A stretch of 46,056 nucleotides of DNA from Candidatus Dormiibacterota bacterium (GTDB lineage Bacteria > Chloroflexota > Dormibacteria > Dormibacterales > Dormibacteraceae). The stretch covers positions 1 through 46,056 of the forward strand of contig PNAG01000014.1 of assembly GCA_003169845.1 (NCBI GenBank), given 5' to 3'. Made by a program: the position numbers and the translations under genes. Every line of letters begins with the position of its first letter. The stretch's first letter is position 1. The notes beneath the pieces were generated by a model. That model was not told the origin of the DNA, made no database searches, and saw only the letters and a program-made list of their open reading frames with translations. This document shows positions 24,033-31,810 of the stretch, piece after piece.

Positions 24033-24783
24033 CAGAGGTGGGCGGGCACCGGAAGGCTACGACCCGTCGAAGTTCCCAGCGTTCGCGGTGACGGTGGACG
24101 TCGTGATCCTGACTATGGCCGACAGCCGCCTACATTTGCTTCTGGTGCGTCGTGGGGTTGCGCCGTTCAAGGGGATGTGGGCGATCCCCGGTGGGTTCAA
24201 ACGCCCTACCGAGACGCTGGGCGAGGCGGCGAAGCGAGAACTGGCCCAGGAGACCGGCGTCGACAGCGCGGCCATGCTGACCCAGTTCGGCGCCTACGGT
24301 GATCCTGGGCGCGACCCTCGAATGAACGTCGTGACGGTCGCCTACCTGGCTGTGCTTCGCGACGTAGGCGCCGTCGTCGCGGGCTCAGACGCTGCAGACG
24401 CGGCCTTGGTTCCGGTGTCCGAGGCGCTGGACGGAACGATCGAGCTGGCGTTCGATCACGCGAAGATCGTGCGCGATGCGGTTGAGCGTGTCCGCGGCGA
24501 CCTCGACCTGACGGGCATTGCCGCTGCATTCGTCGGACCAACCTTCACGCTGGCCGAGCTGAGGACGGTGTTTGAGGCCGTGTGGGGCGTGCAACTCGAC
24601 GGCGCGAATTTCCGCAGGAGCGTCGTCACTGAGGAAGGCTGGGTGATCCCGACCGGGCGCCGAGCCAGGCCCGGCGCGCCCGGCGGCAAGCCCGCGGAGC
24701 TCTTTCGAGCGGGGCGGATGTGGAAGTACAGCAGTCCAATCCGGCGCTCGCAGCCAAACGAGAGGAGGAAGGGAAACTCATGA
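24019..24783 (+). CDS. NrtR-like Nudix transcriptional regulator
   Basis: A 254-aa protein with an N-terminal Nudix domain and a C-terminal winged-helix region, as in NrtR regulators. The Nudix box (about residues 58-80) reads GGFKRPTETLGEAAKRELAQETG; compared with GX5EX7REUXEE, the first Glu of the EE pair is Gln, which would weaken metal binding and hydrolysis. The C-terminal part has TLAELRTVFEAVWGVQLDGANFRR, the DNA-binding helices of the family, and a tail with GGKPAELFRAG. NrtR proteins sense ADP-ribose-like ligands. Regulated genes are probably the flanking oxidoreductases, since NAD genes are absent. GTG 24019 is the start. Confidence 0.82.
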   Translation: MGTKTRGGRAPEGYDPSKFPAFAVTVDVVILTMADSRLHLLLVRRGVAPFKGMWAIPGGFKRPTETLGEAAKRELAQETGVDSAAMLTQFGAYGDPGRDPRMNVVTVAYLAVLRDVGAVVAGSDAADAALVPVSEALDGTIELAFDHAKIVRDAVERVRGDLDLTGIAAAFVGPTFTLAELRTVFEAVWGVQLDGANFRRSVVTEEGWVIPTGRRARPGAPGGKPAELFRAGRMWKYSSPIRRSQPNERRKGNS

Positions 24784-25772
24784 GAGCAGTTGTCTACGAC
24801 AGGTACGGGCCGCCAGACGTCCTGCGACTCGAAGACGTCGAGCGGCCGGTACCCAAACAAGATGAGGTACTCGTCAAGATCCACGCCACGACGGTCAACC
24901 GGTCGGACGTCCACACTCGTGAAGCCAACCGACGCAGCGGCCTGGCTGTCACGCTCCTCAGCCGCCTGATCTCTGGGCTCCGCCGGCCGAGGCAGCGGAT
25001 CCTCGGCCGCGAGTTTGCCGGAGAGGTCGAAGCAGTGGGCGCGGCAGTCAGCGAGTTCGCGGTCGGTGACCGTGTCTTCGGCCTTGGTGGGCTCACGTTC
25101 GGTGCACACGCAGAGTTCATGTGCATGCGCGAGAGCGCTCGAATCGCGCATATGCCGGCCGGTATGAGCTTCGAGGAGGCTGCGCCAATCTGCGACGGAG
25201 CGCTCAATGCACTCATGTGTCTGAAACAGGCAGATCTCCGGAAGGGGCGCAGGATCCTCATCTACGGCGCGTCCGGGGCCATCGGCACTGCAGGGGTGCA
25301 GCTGGCCAGGTACTTCGGCGCCGACGTCACCGCGGTGAGCAGTACGAAGAACCTCGAGCTCGTGAGGTCGCTTGGAGCGGACAGGGTGATCGACTACACG
25401 AAGGAAGACTTCACCAAGAACGGCCAAACGTACGACGTCATCTTCGACGCCGTTGGCAAGCACTCTTTCAAGCGGTGCCGCGACTCGCTGGAGCCGGGTG
25501 GCCTGTACCTGCCAACCGATGGGCCCGTGAACATTTTGCTCGCGCTCATGCCCTCGCGGAAGGGAGCCAAGAGGGTTGTGTTCCAGCTGCCACCTCGACA
25601 GCCGAAGAAGGACGTCCTCTTCCTCAAGGAGCTCATCGAGGCCGGGAAGTTCCGGCCGGTGATCGATCGGTGCTACCCGCTGGAGGACGTGATCGAGGCG
25701 ACCAGGTACGTCGAAACGCAACGGAAGGTCGGAAACGTCGTCCTGAGCGTGAACGACGGTCGGGATTCATGA
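24780..25772 (+). CDS. MDR-family NAD(P)-dependent oxidoreductase, second copy
   Basis: A 330-aa paralogue of the gene at 23004. N-domain: MRAVVYDRYGPPDVLRLEDV, TTVNRSDVHTREA, LGREFAGEVEAVG. Rossmann domain: IYGASGAIGTAGVQLARYFGADVTAVSSTKN and VIDYTKEDF. It ends RKVGNVVLSV. No structural or catalytic zinc Cys set is seen. ATG 24780 overlaps the regulator stop and is preceded by GAGGAGGAAGGG. It likely acts on an aldehyde, ketone or quinone under control of the Nudix regulator; the substrate is unknown. Confidence 0.9.
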   Translation: MRAVVYDRYGPPDVLRLEDVERPVPKQDEVLVKIHATTVNRSDVHTREANRRSGLAVTLLSRLISGLRRPRQRILGREFAGEVEAVGAAVSEFAVGDRVFGLGGLTFGAHAEFMCMRESARIAHMPAGMSFEEAAPICDGALNALMCLKQADLRKGRRILIYGASGAIGTAGVQLARYFGADVTAVSSTKNLELVRSLGADRVIDYTKEDFTKNGQTYDVIFDAVGKHSFKRCRDSLEPGGLYLPTDGPVNILLALMPSRKGAKRVVFQLPPRQPKKDVLFLKELIEAGKFRPVIDRCYPLEDVIEATRYVETQRKVGNVVLSVNDGRDS

Positions 25773-25796
25773 GCCAATTGAGTTCATAGGCTCACG

Positions 25797-26357
25797 ATGG
25801 CCAGGCTGATCTACTCCACGATCGCGTCCCTCGACGGCTATGTCGCGGACGAGAACGGCAACTTCGATTGGGCTGCGCCCGATGACGAGGTACACGCTTT
25901 CGTCAACGACCTCGAGCGGACAGTCGGCACGTACCTCTACGGGCGCCGCATGTACGAGGTGATGGCCTTCTGGGAGGCTGCCGAACTCCTCGCCGACAAG
26001 ACGCCCGTCGTGCGGGACTTCGCCCGGATATGGCAGTCGGCTCACAAGATCGTGTACTCAAGGAAGCTGGAATCGGTCTCCAGCGCCAGGACGCGGATCG
26101 AGCGTGACTTCGAGCCTGAAGCGGTCAAACAGATGAAAGCTGCAGCGGAACGTGCCATCACGGTGGGTGGGTCGCACCTCGCCGCCCAGGCGATCAAGGC
26201 CGGGTTGGTCGACGAGATCCACCTGTTCGTCACGCCCGTCGTCGTGGGAGGGGGCAACCCGTCGCTCCCCGACGACGTCCGCATGAAGCTCGAGCTGCTC
26301 GACGAACGCCGTTTCGGCAATGGCGTGGTTCACCTGCGCTACCGGGTAAGGACCTGA
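25797..26357 (+). CDS. dihydrofolate reductase/RibD C-terminal family protein
   Basis: A 186-aa protein with the DHFR-like RibD C-terminal fold. It has YSTIASLDGYVADENGNFDW at the N-terminus, YLYGRRMYEVMAFW, then VGGSHLAAQAIKAGLVDEIHLFVTPVVVGGGNPSLP, the NADPH-binding loop and strand, and a C-terminal strand pair. These YyaP/YwjB-like proteins are reductases of unknown substrate. The gene follows the oxidoreductase by 24 bp and may be in the same transcript. Confidence 0.87.
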   Translation: MARLIYSTIASLDGYVADENGNFDWAAPDDEVHAFVNDLERTVGTYLYGRRMYEVMAFWEAAELLADKTPVVRDFARIWQSAHKIVYSRKLESVSSARTRIERDFEPEAVKQMKAAAERAITVGGSHLAAQAIKAGLVDEIHLFVTPVVVGGGNPSLPDDVRMKLELLDERRFGNGVVHLRYRVRT

Positions 26358-26375
26358 GGAAACGGCCGTAGGCGC

Positions 26376-26422
26376 TTGACAGTCGCCACTGGCCGCGTAT
26401 ATTCTGCTAATTAGTTAATTAG
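26376..26422 (+). promoter_or_regulatory. promoter with ArsR-type operator
   Basis: TTGACA (26376-26381) and TATATT (26398-26403) are separated by 16 bp, a near-consensus sigma-70 promoter. A perfect 7+7 palindrome, CTAATTA-GT-TAATTAG (26407-26422), covers the expected transcription start and ends 3 bp before the ArsR ATG. This is a classic repressor position for autoregulation. Confidence 0.78.
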
Positions 26423-26425
26423 CCA

Positions 26426-26797
26426 ATGAGCAGACTAAGCCCGTCCGACCACCTCAGCGTCACCTTCGGCGCCCTCGCCGATCCCACACGGCGGGCGATC
26501 CTCGCCCGGCTCGCCGCGGGGGAGGCTTCGGTCACTGAGCTGGCCCAGCCGTTCGAACTGAGCCTCCCGGGGGTTTCGAAGCACCTGAAAGTGCTGCACC
26601 GGGCCGGGCTGATCTCGCAGGGGCGCAACGCGCAGTGGCGGCCATGCCGCCTCGAGGCGCCGCGTTTGAAGGAGGTATCCGACTGGGTGGGGGAGTACCG
26701 GCGGTTCTGGGACGAAAGCTTCGAGCGTCTCGACGAATATCTCGAGCGATTGAAAGAGGAGGAGAGATCAGATGGCGGACAAGAAGACGGGAGGTAG
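26426..26797 (+). CDS. ArsR-family winged-helix regulator
   Basis: A 123-aa regulator. FGALADPTRRAILARLAAGEASVTELAQPFELSLPGVSKHLKVLHRAGLI is the ArsR HTH, followed by the wing (RNAQWRPCRLE) and a C-terminal dimerisation helix (WDESFERLDEYLERLKEE). No metal-binding CxC pair is seen, which fits the SdpR-like branch paired with AHSA1 proteins. The operator lies over its promoter. The stop lies 25 bp inside the AHSA1 gene. Confidence 0.92.
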   Translation: MSRLSPSDHLSVTFGALADPTRRAILARLAAGEASVTELAQPFELSLPGVSKHLKVLHRAGLISQGRNAQWRPCRLEAPRLKEVSDWVGEYRRFWDESFERLDEYLERLKEEERSDGGQEDGR

Positions 26798-27287
26798 CAC
26801 GGTGTCAAAGACCGAGTACGTGATCGATCCGGGAAGCTTTGAGATCGTGATGACCCGTGTGTTCGACGCCCCGCGTGAGCTGGTGTTCAAGGCGTACACG
26901 GATCCGAAGCTGTTCGCGCAGTGGTGGGGCCCTCGGGAGTACACCAACCGGATCGACAAGTTCGAGGCGCGACGCGGTGGCGAGTGGCGAATCGTCCAGA
27001 CCGATGCCAGCGGCAACGAGTACGCCTTCCGGGGCGTCCACCACGACGTGGTTGCACCCGAACGCATGGTCGCGACGTTTGAGTTCGAAGGCGTGCCGGG
27101 TCACGTCCTGATGCAGACCGCAACCTTCGAACCGCTGGGCGACAAGACCAGGGTCGTGCAGCAGGCTGTGTTCCAGTCGGTCGCGGACCGCGATGGCATG
27201 ATCGCCTCGGGTATGAAGCGGGGATCCGACGACTCGATGGATCGCCTGGCCGAGCTCCTGGAAAGGATGAAGGCCGGCAAGGCGTAA
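26772..27287 (+). CDS. SRPBCC/AHSA1-domain protein
   Basis: A 171-aa START-like (AHSA1) protein: FEIVMTRVFDAPRELVFKAYTDPKLFAQWWGP is the typical first strand and helix, followed by GGEWRIVQTDASGNEYAFRGVHHDV and a long C-terminal helix. ArsR-AHSA1 pairs are common, and the AHSA1 protein probably binds a small hydrophobic ligand. ATG 26772 has GAGGAGAG upstream and overlaps arsR by 26 bp; GTG 26802 is an alternative. Confidence 0.9.
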   Translation: MADKKTGGSTVSKTEYVIDPGSFEIVMTRVFDAPRELVFKAYTDPKLFAQWWGPREYTNRIDKFEARRGGEWRIVQTDASGNEYAFRGVHHDVVAPERMVATFEFEGVPGHVLMQTATFEPLGDKTRVVQQAVFQSVADRDGMIASGMKRGSDDSMDRLAELLERMKAGKA

Positions 27288-27297
27288 CGATCCCCCG

Positions 27298-27325
27298 AAA
27301 GGCCGGGCGGAGTCGCCCGGCCTTT
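27298..27325 (+). terminator. Rho-independent terminator after AHSA1
   Basis: A perfect 12-bp stem, AAAGGCCGGGCG (27298-27309) with CGCCCGGCCTTT (27314-27325), a GAGT loop, and TCTTCTCTT downstream. Confidence 0.9.
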
Positions 27326-27375
27326 CTTCTCTTGTGGCGCAGCCGGCCGCCGACCCCTCCTAGACTCGATCCAGG

Positions 27376-29430
27376 TTGAAAGCTCAACAGATCGCACCCG
27401 AACCCCCGTTCGCACCGCGCCGCCCCAGGGTCCTCGCGGCCCACGGGGATCGGCGCGTCGACCCTTACTACTGGTTGCGGGAGAAGGACAACCCCGAGGT
27501 GATCGCATACCTGGAGGCCGAGAACGCGTACGCCGACGCCGTCATGGCGCCCACCCTACCGCTCCAGGAAACCCTCTACCGCGAGATCGTCGGAAGGGTG
27601 CAGGAGACCGACACCTCTGCGCCGACCCTTTACAAGGGCTGGTGGAGCTACACCCGAACCGTCGAAGGCCTTGATTACGAGATCTACTGCCGGCGCCGCG
27701 GCACGATGGAGGCCCAGGAAGAGGTGATGCTCGACGGCAACAAGCTCGCCAAGGGCCACGAATACTTCGACCTGGGCTACGTCGAGCGCAGCCTTGACGA
27801 CAAACTGCTCGCGTACGCGGTGGACCTCGACGGCTCGGAGCGTCACGAGCTCCGTTTCCGCGACCTTGCGACCGGCAAGGACCTGGACGATGTCATCCGC
27901 GGCGTTTACTACGGGTCCGCCTGGTCCGCCGACAGCAATACGTTCTTCTACGTCATGCCGGACCCTGCGGTGCGGCCTTACCAGGTTTGGCGTCACGTGC
28001 TCGGGACTCCAACGAAAGACGATGTGCTCGTCATGCAGGAAGACGATGAGCGGTTCGAGCTGAGCGTCGAGCAGACCAAGAGTGAGCGCTATGTGATCTT
28101 CACCAGCACGAGCCAGGTGACCAGCGAGAGCCTCTTCATCCGGAGCGACCAACCTGAGGCTGAGCCGGTGCTCGTCGAGGCCCGACGCCACGGGATCGAG
28201 TACAACATCGACCACCAGGGCGACCGGTTTCTCATCCTGACCAACGACGGCGCGCGCAACTTCCGGCTGATGGCGGCGCCCATCGCCAGCTCCGGCCGCT
28301 CGTCGTGGACGGAGGTGGTGCCCGAACGGCCCGGCGTGCGCCTCAACTTCACCGACGTGCACGCCGGCCACGTCGTCCTCGGCGAGCGATCCGAAGGGCT
28401 TCAGCTGCTCGAGGTGCTTGATTCCGCCACGGGCGAGCTCCATACCGTCCACCAGCCGGACCCTGCGTACACGGCCTTTCCAGGCTCCGACCCGAATTAC
28501 GACAGCCCGGTCATGCGCTTCTACTACACGTCGCTCACCGCTCCCTTCTCTGCGGTCGACTACGACATGCGCACGCGCGAGCGAACGGTCGTCAAGGAGC
28601 AGCCCGTCCGCGGCGGTTACGACCGCGCCGACTACGTGAGCGAGCGGCTGTGGGCCACCGCGCAGGATGGCGTTCGGGTGCCGATCTCGATCGTCCACCG
28701 CCGCGGCTTGAAGCGCGACGGCTCGAACCCCGCGCTGCTCAATGGGTACGGCGCCTACGAGCTGTCTAACGACCCCATGTTCGACTCGGTCCGCCTGAGC
28801 ATGCTCGACCGCGGTTTCGTTTTCGCGATCGCGCACGTTCGCGGCGGTGGCGAGATGGGCAGGGAGTGGTACGAGGATGGCAAGTTCCTTCACAAGGCCA
28901 ACACCTTCACCGATTTCGTCGCCTGCGCCGAGCGGCTCGTGGAGCTGGGCTACACCAATCCGCGCCGGCTGGCGATTCGCGGCCGCAGCGCGGGCGGCTT
29001 GCTCATCGGGGCCGTGGTCAACATGCGCCCCGACCTGTTCGCGTGCGCGGTGGCGCAAGTGCCCTTCGTGGACGCGCTCACGACCATGCTGGACGACAAA
29101 CTGCCCCTTACGATCAACGAGTTCGACGAGTGGGGCAACCCCGCCGAGGCCGATTTCTACGAGTACATGAAGGCGTACTCGCCCTACGACAACGTGCACG
29201 CCGCGGATTACCCGGCGCTCCTCGTGACCACCGGCCTGAACGATCCTCGCGTCTCATACTGGGAGCCCGCGAAGTGGGTTGCCAAGCTACGTTCGCTGAA
29301 GCGCGGTGACAGCACTCTGCTGTTGAAGACCGAGATGGGATCCGGGCACTCGGGTCCGTCCGGCCGCTACGAATCGTGGCGCGAAGAGGCCTTCGTCACG
29401 GCCTTTGTGCTCGACCAGGTCGCGTCTTGA
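27376..29430 (+). CDS. ptrB: oligopeptidase B (S9A serine peptidase)
   Basis: A 684-aa prolyl-oligopeptidase-family enzyme that cleaves short peptides after Arg/Lys in the cytoplasm. The N-terminal DPYYWLREKDNPEVIAYLEAEN starts the propeller. The catalytic triad is Ser538 in GRSAGGLL, Asp623 in TTGLNDPRV and His658 in GSGHSG. LNGYGAYELSNDPMFD and AHVRGGGEMGREWYEDGK are the conserved start of the hydrolase domain. No signal peptide. The start TTG 27376 gives the usual length; the Shine-Dalgarno is weak (CCAGG). The stop overlaps the -35 box of the downstream leader. Confidence 0.93.
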   Translation: MKAQQIAPEPPFAPRRPRVLAAHGDRRVDPYYWLREKDNPEVIAYLEAENAYADAVMAPTLPLQETLYREIVGRVQETDTSAPTLYKGWWSYTRTVEGLDYEIYCRRRGTMEAQEEVMLDGNKLAKGHEYFDLGYVERSLDDKLLAYAVDLDGSERHELRFRDLATGKDLDDVIRGVYYGSAWSADSNTFFYVMPDPAVRPYQVWRHVLGTPTKDDVLVMQEDDERFELSVEQTKSERYVIFTSTSQVTSESLFIRSDQPEAEPVLVEARRHGIEYNIDHQGDRFLILTNDGARNFRLMAAPIASSGRSSWTEVVPERPGVRLNFTDVHAGHVVLGERSEGLQLLEVLDSATGELHTVHQPDPAYTAFPGSDPNYDSPVMRFYYTSLTAPFSAVDYDMRTRERTVVKEQPVRGGYDRADYVSERLWATAQDGVRVPISIVHRRGLKRDGSNPALLNGYGAYELSNDPMFDSVRLSMLDRGFVFAIAHVRGGGEMGREWYEDGKFLHKANTFTDFVACAERLVELGYTNPRRLAIRGRSAGGLLIGAVVNMRPDLFACAVAQVPFVDALTTMLDDKLPLTINEFDEWGNPAEADFYEYMKAYSPYDNVHAADYPALLVTTGLNDPRVSYWEPAKWVAKLRSLKRGDSTLLLKTEMGSGHSGPSGRYESWREEAFVTAFVLDQVAS

Positions 29431-29455
29431 CTTGAGCTCTAATGGCGATTAGGCT
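29427..29455 (+). promoter_or_regulatory. promoter of the ABC-transporter leader
   Basis: TTGACT (29427-29432) and TAGGCT (29450-29455) are separated by 17 bp. Transcription would begin near 29462, just before the hairpin TACACCC-ATCC-GGGTGTA (29467-29484). Confidence 0.55.
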
Positions 29456-29507
29456 AGGCAACGAATTACACCCATCCGGGTGTATCTACGTTTGTAGGAG
29501 CGTGCAA

Positions 29508-29573
29508 ATGGGCGGCATCACTGAAGGGACTTTCGCCTTCGCGGGCGGAGTCTGCCTTCTTGCCGCACATTGA
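29508..29573 (+). CDS. 21-aa leader ORF
   Basis: ATG 29508 preceded by TAGGAG with 7 bp spacing; 21 codons to TGA 29571-29573. The peptide begins MGGITEGTFAF and ends in LLAAH. The last codons (GCC GCA CAT) contain CCGCAC, the same hexamer found in the 3' arm of the terminator 70 bp downstream. The ORF sits between a promoter and that terminator, ahead of an ABC transporter, so it could be a leader peptide of an attenuator. It could also be a small functional peptide. Confidence 0.5.
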   Translation: MGGITEGTFAFAGGVCLLAAH

Positions 29574-29617
29574 GTCTGTTCAGGTAGCCAGAACCTAGAA
29601 ACCAAAAGCACCGACAG

Positions 29618-29652
29618 AGGACCGTGCGGTAGTTGGGCCACCGCACGGTCCT
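29618..29652 (+). terminator. strong intrinsic terminator upstream of ABC genes
   Basis: A 13-bp perfect stem, AGGACCGTGCGGT (29618-29630) with ACCGCACGGTCCT (29640-29652), 9-nt loop, then TTTCTTTG. It lies between the leader ORF and the ABC ATPase ATG. An alternative pairing of GTGCGGTA (29624-29631) with TGCCGCAC (29561-29568) in the leader ORF would break it. Confidence 0.88.
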
Positions 29653-29685
29653 TTTCTTTGTCCAGATGGATTAGAGGAATGAGTC

Positions 29686-30510
29686 ATGACTGCAATTGAG
29701 ATCCACGGGATCAGCAAAGCGTTCCGGCGCCGTGAGCGCGAAGCCGGCGCGCCCTGGTGGCGGCGCGAATGGAAGGACAAGGTCGCCCTGCACGAGCTGG
29801 ACCTCGTGGTCGAGGCGGGCGGCGTGACCGGAATCCTGGGGCCGAATGGAAGCGGCAAGTCGACGCTCATCCGGATCCTCGGGACGCTGCTCACGCCCGA
29901 CTCCGGCACGGCGATGGTCTTCGGCTGGGACGTCGTCGCACAGCCGCTGTCGGTGCGGCGCCACGTCAATCGCGTATCAGTCGAAGCCGCCTTCTTCAAA
30001 GAGCTGAGCCCGTGGGAGAACATGCTCTACGCCGCGCGTCTTTACGGAGGCGGAGCCGCCGGCACTCGCCGGCGGGTGATGGAGATCCTCGAGAAGCTTG
30101 GTCTGCCCCTCGACACGGTGGACCAGCCGATGAAACAGCTGTCGCGCGGACAGCAGCAGAAGGTCGCCATCGCGCGCAGCTTCCTCACCGCCCCCTCGCT
30201 GCTCTTGATGGACGAGCCGACCACCGGGCTCGATCCCCGCTCGAAGAAAGAGGTCCAGTCGCTGCTGTGCATGCTCCGCGCCGAGCGCGAGGTCACGGTC
30301 CTGCTCTGCACGCACGACATGGCCGAGGCCGCCGAGCTCTGCGACCGCGTGCTGATGATGGACGGTGGCCGCGTGCTCGCGGACGGCAGCCCGGATGAGC
30401 TCTGCCGGCTGCATGCAGACGGAAAAGCCGACCCGACCCTGGAGGACGTCTTCATGCACCTGACGGGGAAGAGCTTCGCGGTGGCCGAGGAGAAGGAGGA
30501 GGCGACATGA
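29686..30510 (+). CDS. ABC-2 type transporter ATP-binding protein
   Basis: A 274-aa ATPase of an exporter. Walker A GPNGSGKST (about residues 55-63), signature LSRGQQQK, Walker B LLLMDEPTTGLDP and H-loop CTHD are all intact. A 17-residue basic insertion (RRREREAGAPWWRREWK) lies before the first core strand, typical of the ABC-2 branch related to drug, Na+ or polysaccharide export. AGAGGA lies before ATG 29686. It overlaps the permease start by 4 bp. Expression is probably gated by the leader terminator. Confidence 0.93.
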   Translation: MTAIEIHGISKAFRRREREAGAPWWRREWKDKVALHELDLVVEAGGVTGILGPNGSGKSTLIRILGTLLTPDSGTAMVFGWDVVAQPLSVRRHVNRVSVEAAFFKELSPWENMLYAARLYGGGAAGTRRRVMEILEKLGLPLDTVDQPMKQLSRGQQQKVAIARSFLTAPSLLLMDEPTTGLDPRSKKEVQSLLCMLRAEREVTVLLCTHDMAEAAELCDRVLMMDGGRVLADGSPDELCRLHADGKADPTLEDVFMHLTGKSFAVAEEKEEAT

Positions 30511-31349
30511 GCATCGGAGTCGGGATACGGCACACAGAGCTGAACGCGCTGTACGGGTTTGCCGAGCGTCAGCTCCACGTCGTCAAGCGCTACTGGCTGT
30601 GGGAGGTCGTCTGGCTCTTCTACAGCCTGGTCAGCGTGCTCTCGATCGGCTTTCTGGCCTCCGGCCTTGGCTCGCTAGGCGGGCAGAACGCCTCGTTCGA
30701 CCTGCGCAAGGCGCAGCTCTACCTTCTGATCGGGGCTCTGCTCTGGGGCTACCTCTCCCTGGTGTTCATGGAGGCTGCCTACGCGATCGCGTGGGAGAGA
30801 TGGGAGGGAACGATCGAGTACACGTTCATGGCGCCCGTGAGGCGGGTTACCCACCTGTTTGGCATCTGCCTGTTCGCGATCGGCTATGGCCTGATCCGCA
30901 CGTTCGTCGTCCTGCTCATCGCGGCGTTCATGTTCAACCTCGATTTCTCCCACGCCGACATCCCAGGGGCCCTCGCGGTGCTCGCCGCCTCGACCGTGCC
31001 GCTGATCGGCCTCAGCATCCTGACGGCGGTGCTGCCGCTCCTCTCACCGCAGAAAGGAGAGCAGATGTCGGTCGCGCTCCAGGGTTTCCTGCTGCTCGTC
31101 TCGGGCGTGTACTACCCGCTCACGGTGCTGCCGGTTCCGATGCAGGTCGCAGGGGCGGCAAGCCCGCTCACGTACGCGCTGTCGGGCATCCGGCGCAGCC
31201 TGCTCGATGGGGCCCGTTTGCCGGACCAGCTGCCGACGATCGGCATCCTCCTGGCCATGGGGGCCGTGATGATCCCACTGAGCATCCTCGTCTTCGGCTG
31301 GGCCGAAAACCGGGCTAAAAGGCTCGGCCTCTTGAAGCGAAGCGGGTAG
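30507..31349 (+). CDS. ABC-2 type transporter permease
   Basis: A 280-aa membrane subunit with about six hydrophobic segments. The family feature AYAIAWERWEGTIEYTFMAPVRR is the cytoplasmic loop between helices 2 and 3, and SGVYYPLTVLPVPMQVAGAASPLTYALSGIRR is the conserved loop before the last helix. It forms the channel for the neighbouring ATPase. The substrate is unknown; drug, lipid or polysaccharide are all possible. Confidence 0.92.
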   Translation: MSIGVGIRHTELNALYGFAERQLHVVKRYWLWEVVWLFYSLVSVLSIGFLASGLGSLGGQNASFDLRKAQLYLLIGALLWGYLSLVFMEAAYAIAWERWEGTIEYTFMAPVRRVTHLFGICLFAIGYGLIRTFVVLLIAAFMFNLDFSHADIPGALAVLAASTVPLIGLSILTAVLPLLSPQKGEQMSVALQGFLLLVSGVYYPLTVLPVPMQVAGAASPLTYALSGIRRSLLDGARLPDQLPTIGILLAMGAVMIPLSILVFGWAENRAKRLGLLKRSG

Positions 31350-31518
31350 ACAAAAGCAAACCGAGGCGTATCCGGCGCACTGGGCGCATCCAAACTAATG
31401 TTCGGCACTATCAAGTTTCAGCGCACCATCTAGGGCGTGTTAAGCGGCCAGGCACAAGATGTCGTGGTCGCCACCTGGGAGGGCCATTCGAAGCTCTCTA
31501 CATGTTGTGGTAAGGGTA

Positions 31519-31547
31519 TTGACAGGCTGAGCACGCGTGGTTAGTGT
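31519..31547 (+). promoter_or_regulatory. promoter of the dcw cluster
   Basis: TTGACA (31519-31524) and TAGTGT (31542-31547) with a 17-bp spacer. The start site would be about 31554, upstream of the small Cys-rich ORF and mraZ. From the end of the permease gene to 31518 (about 170 bases) I see nothing else. Confidence 0.6.
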
Positions 31548-31570
31548 TCGCGGCGAATCGCGGTGATCAG

Positions 31571-31585
31571 TGGGGAGAAGTGGTG
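31571..31585 (+). promoter_or_regulatory. MraZ-box-like direct repeats
   Basis: TGGGG (31571-31575) and TGGTG (31581-31585) repeat with a 10-bp period, like the TGGG(N) boxes bound by MraZ upstream of its own operon. They overlap the ribosome-binding site and start of the small ORF, just after the expected transcription start. Confidence 0.4.
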
Positions 31586-31810
31586 AGTCAAAGCAACGCT
31601 GAAGCATACGTCGCACCCTACGTCCAGGTACAGCACGCCATACACCTCCTCTACGCCACTTCTCCCCGCAGCCGCGATGGACACCCGGTGCCGGCCAACC
31701 ACCGCTACGACAAAGAGGGCAACCGCCTGCCGCTCGAGCTTCATGGCTGCGGATGCAGCCTGTGCGCCCGCAGTCAGCGCGACCGTCACCGTTTCTGGGA
31801 GGCCCGATGA
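31583..31810 (+). CDS. small Cys-rich protein preceding mraZ, 75 aa
   Basis: GTG 31583 follows GGGGAGAA and opens a 75-codon frame ending directly at the mraZ start. An earlier GTG at 31544 would sit inside the promoter. The N-half is helical (YVAPYVQVQHAIHLLY). The C-half carries His54-Gly-Cys56-x-Cys58-x2-Cys61 and His69 (HGCGCSLCARSQRDRH), a possible zinc-binding group. I do not recognise the family. Position at the head of the dcw transcript suggests a regulatory or accessory role in division, but that is inference. Confidence 0.6.
   Translation: MSQSNAEAYVAPYVQVQHAIHLLYATSPRSRDGHPVPANHRYDKEGNRLPLELHGCGCSLCARSQRDRHRFWEAR

Noticed and set aside
27556..29199. Antisense open frame of 547 codons opposite oligopeptidase B
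   Set aside because: It mirrors the peptidase codons, is rich in Val, His, Arg and Glu, and has no recognisable motif.
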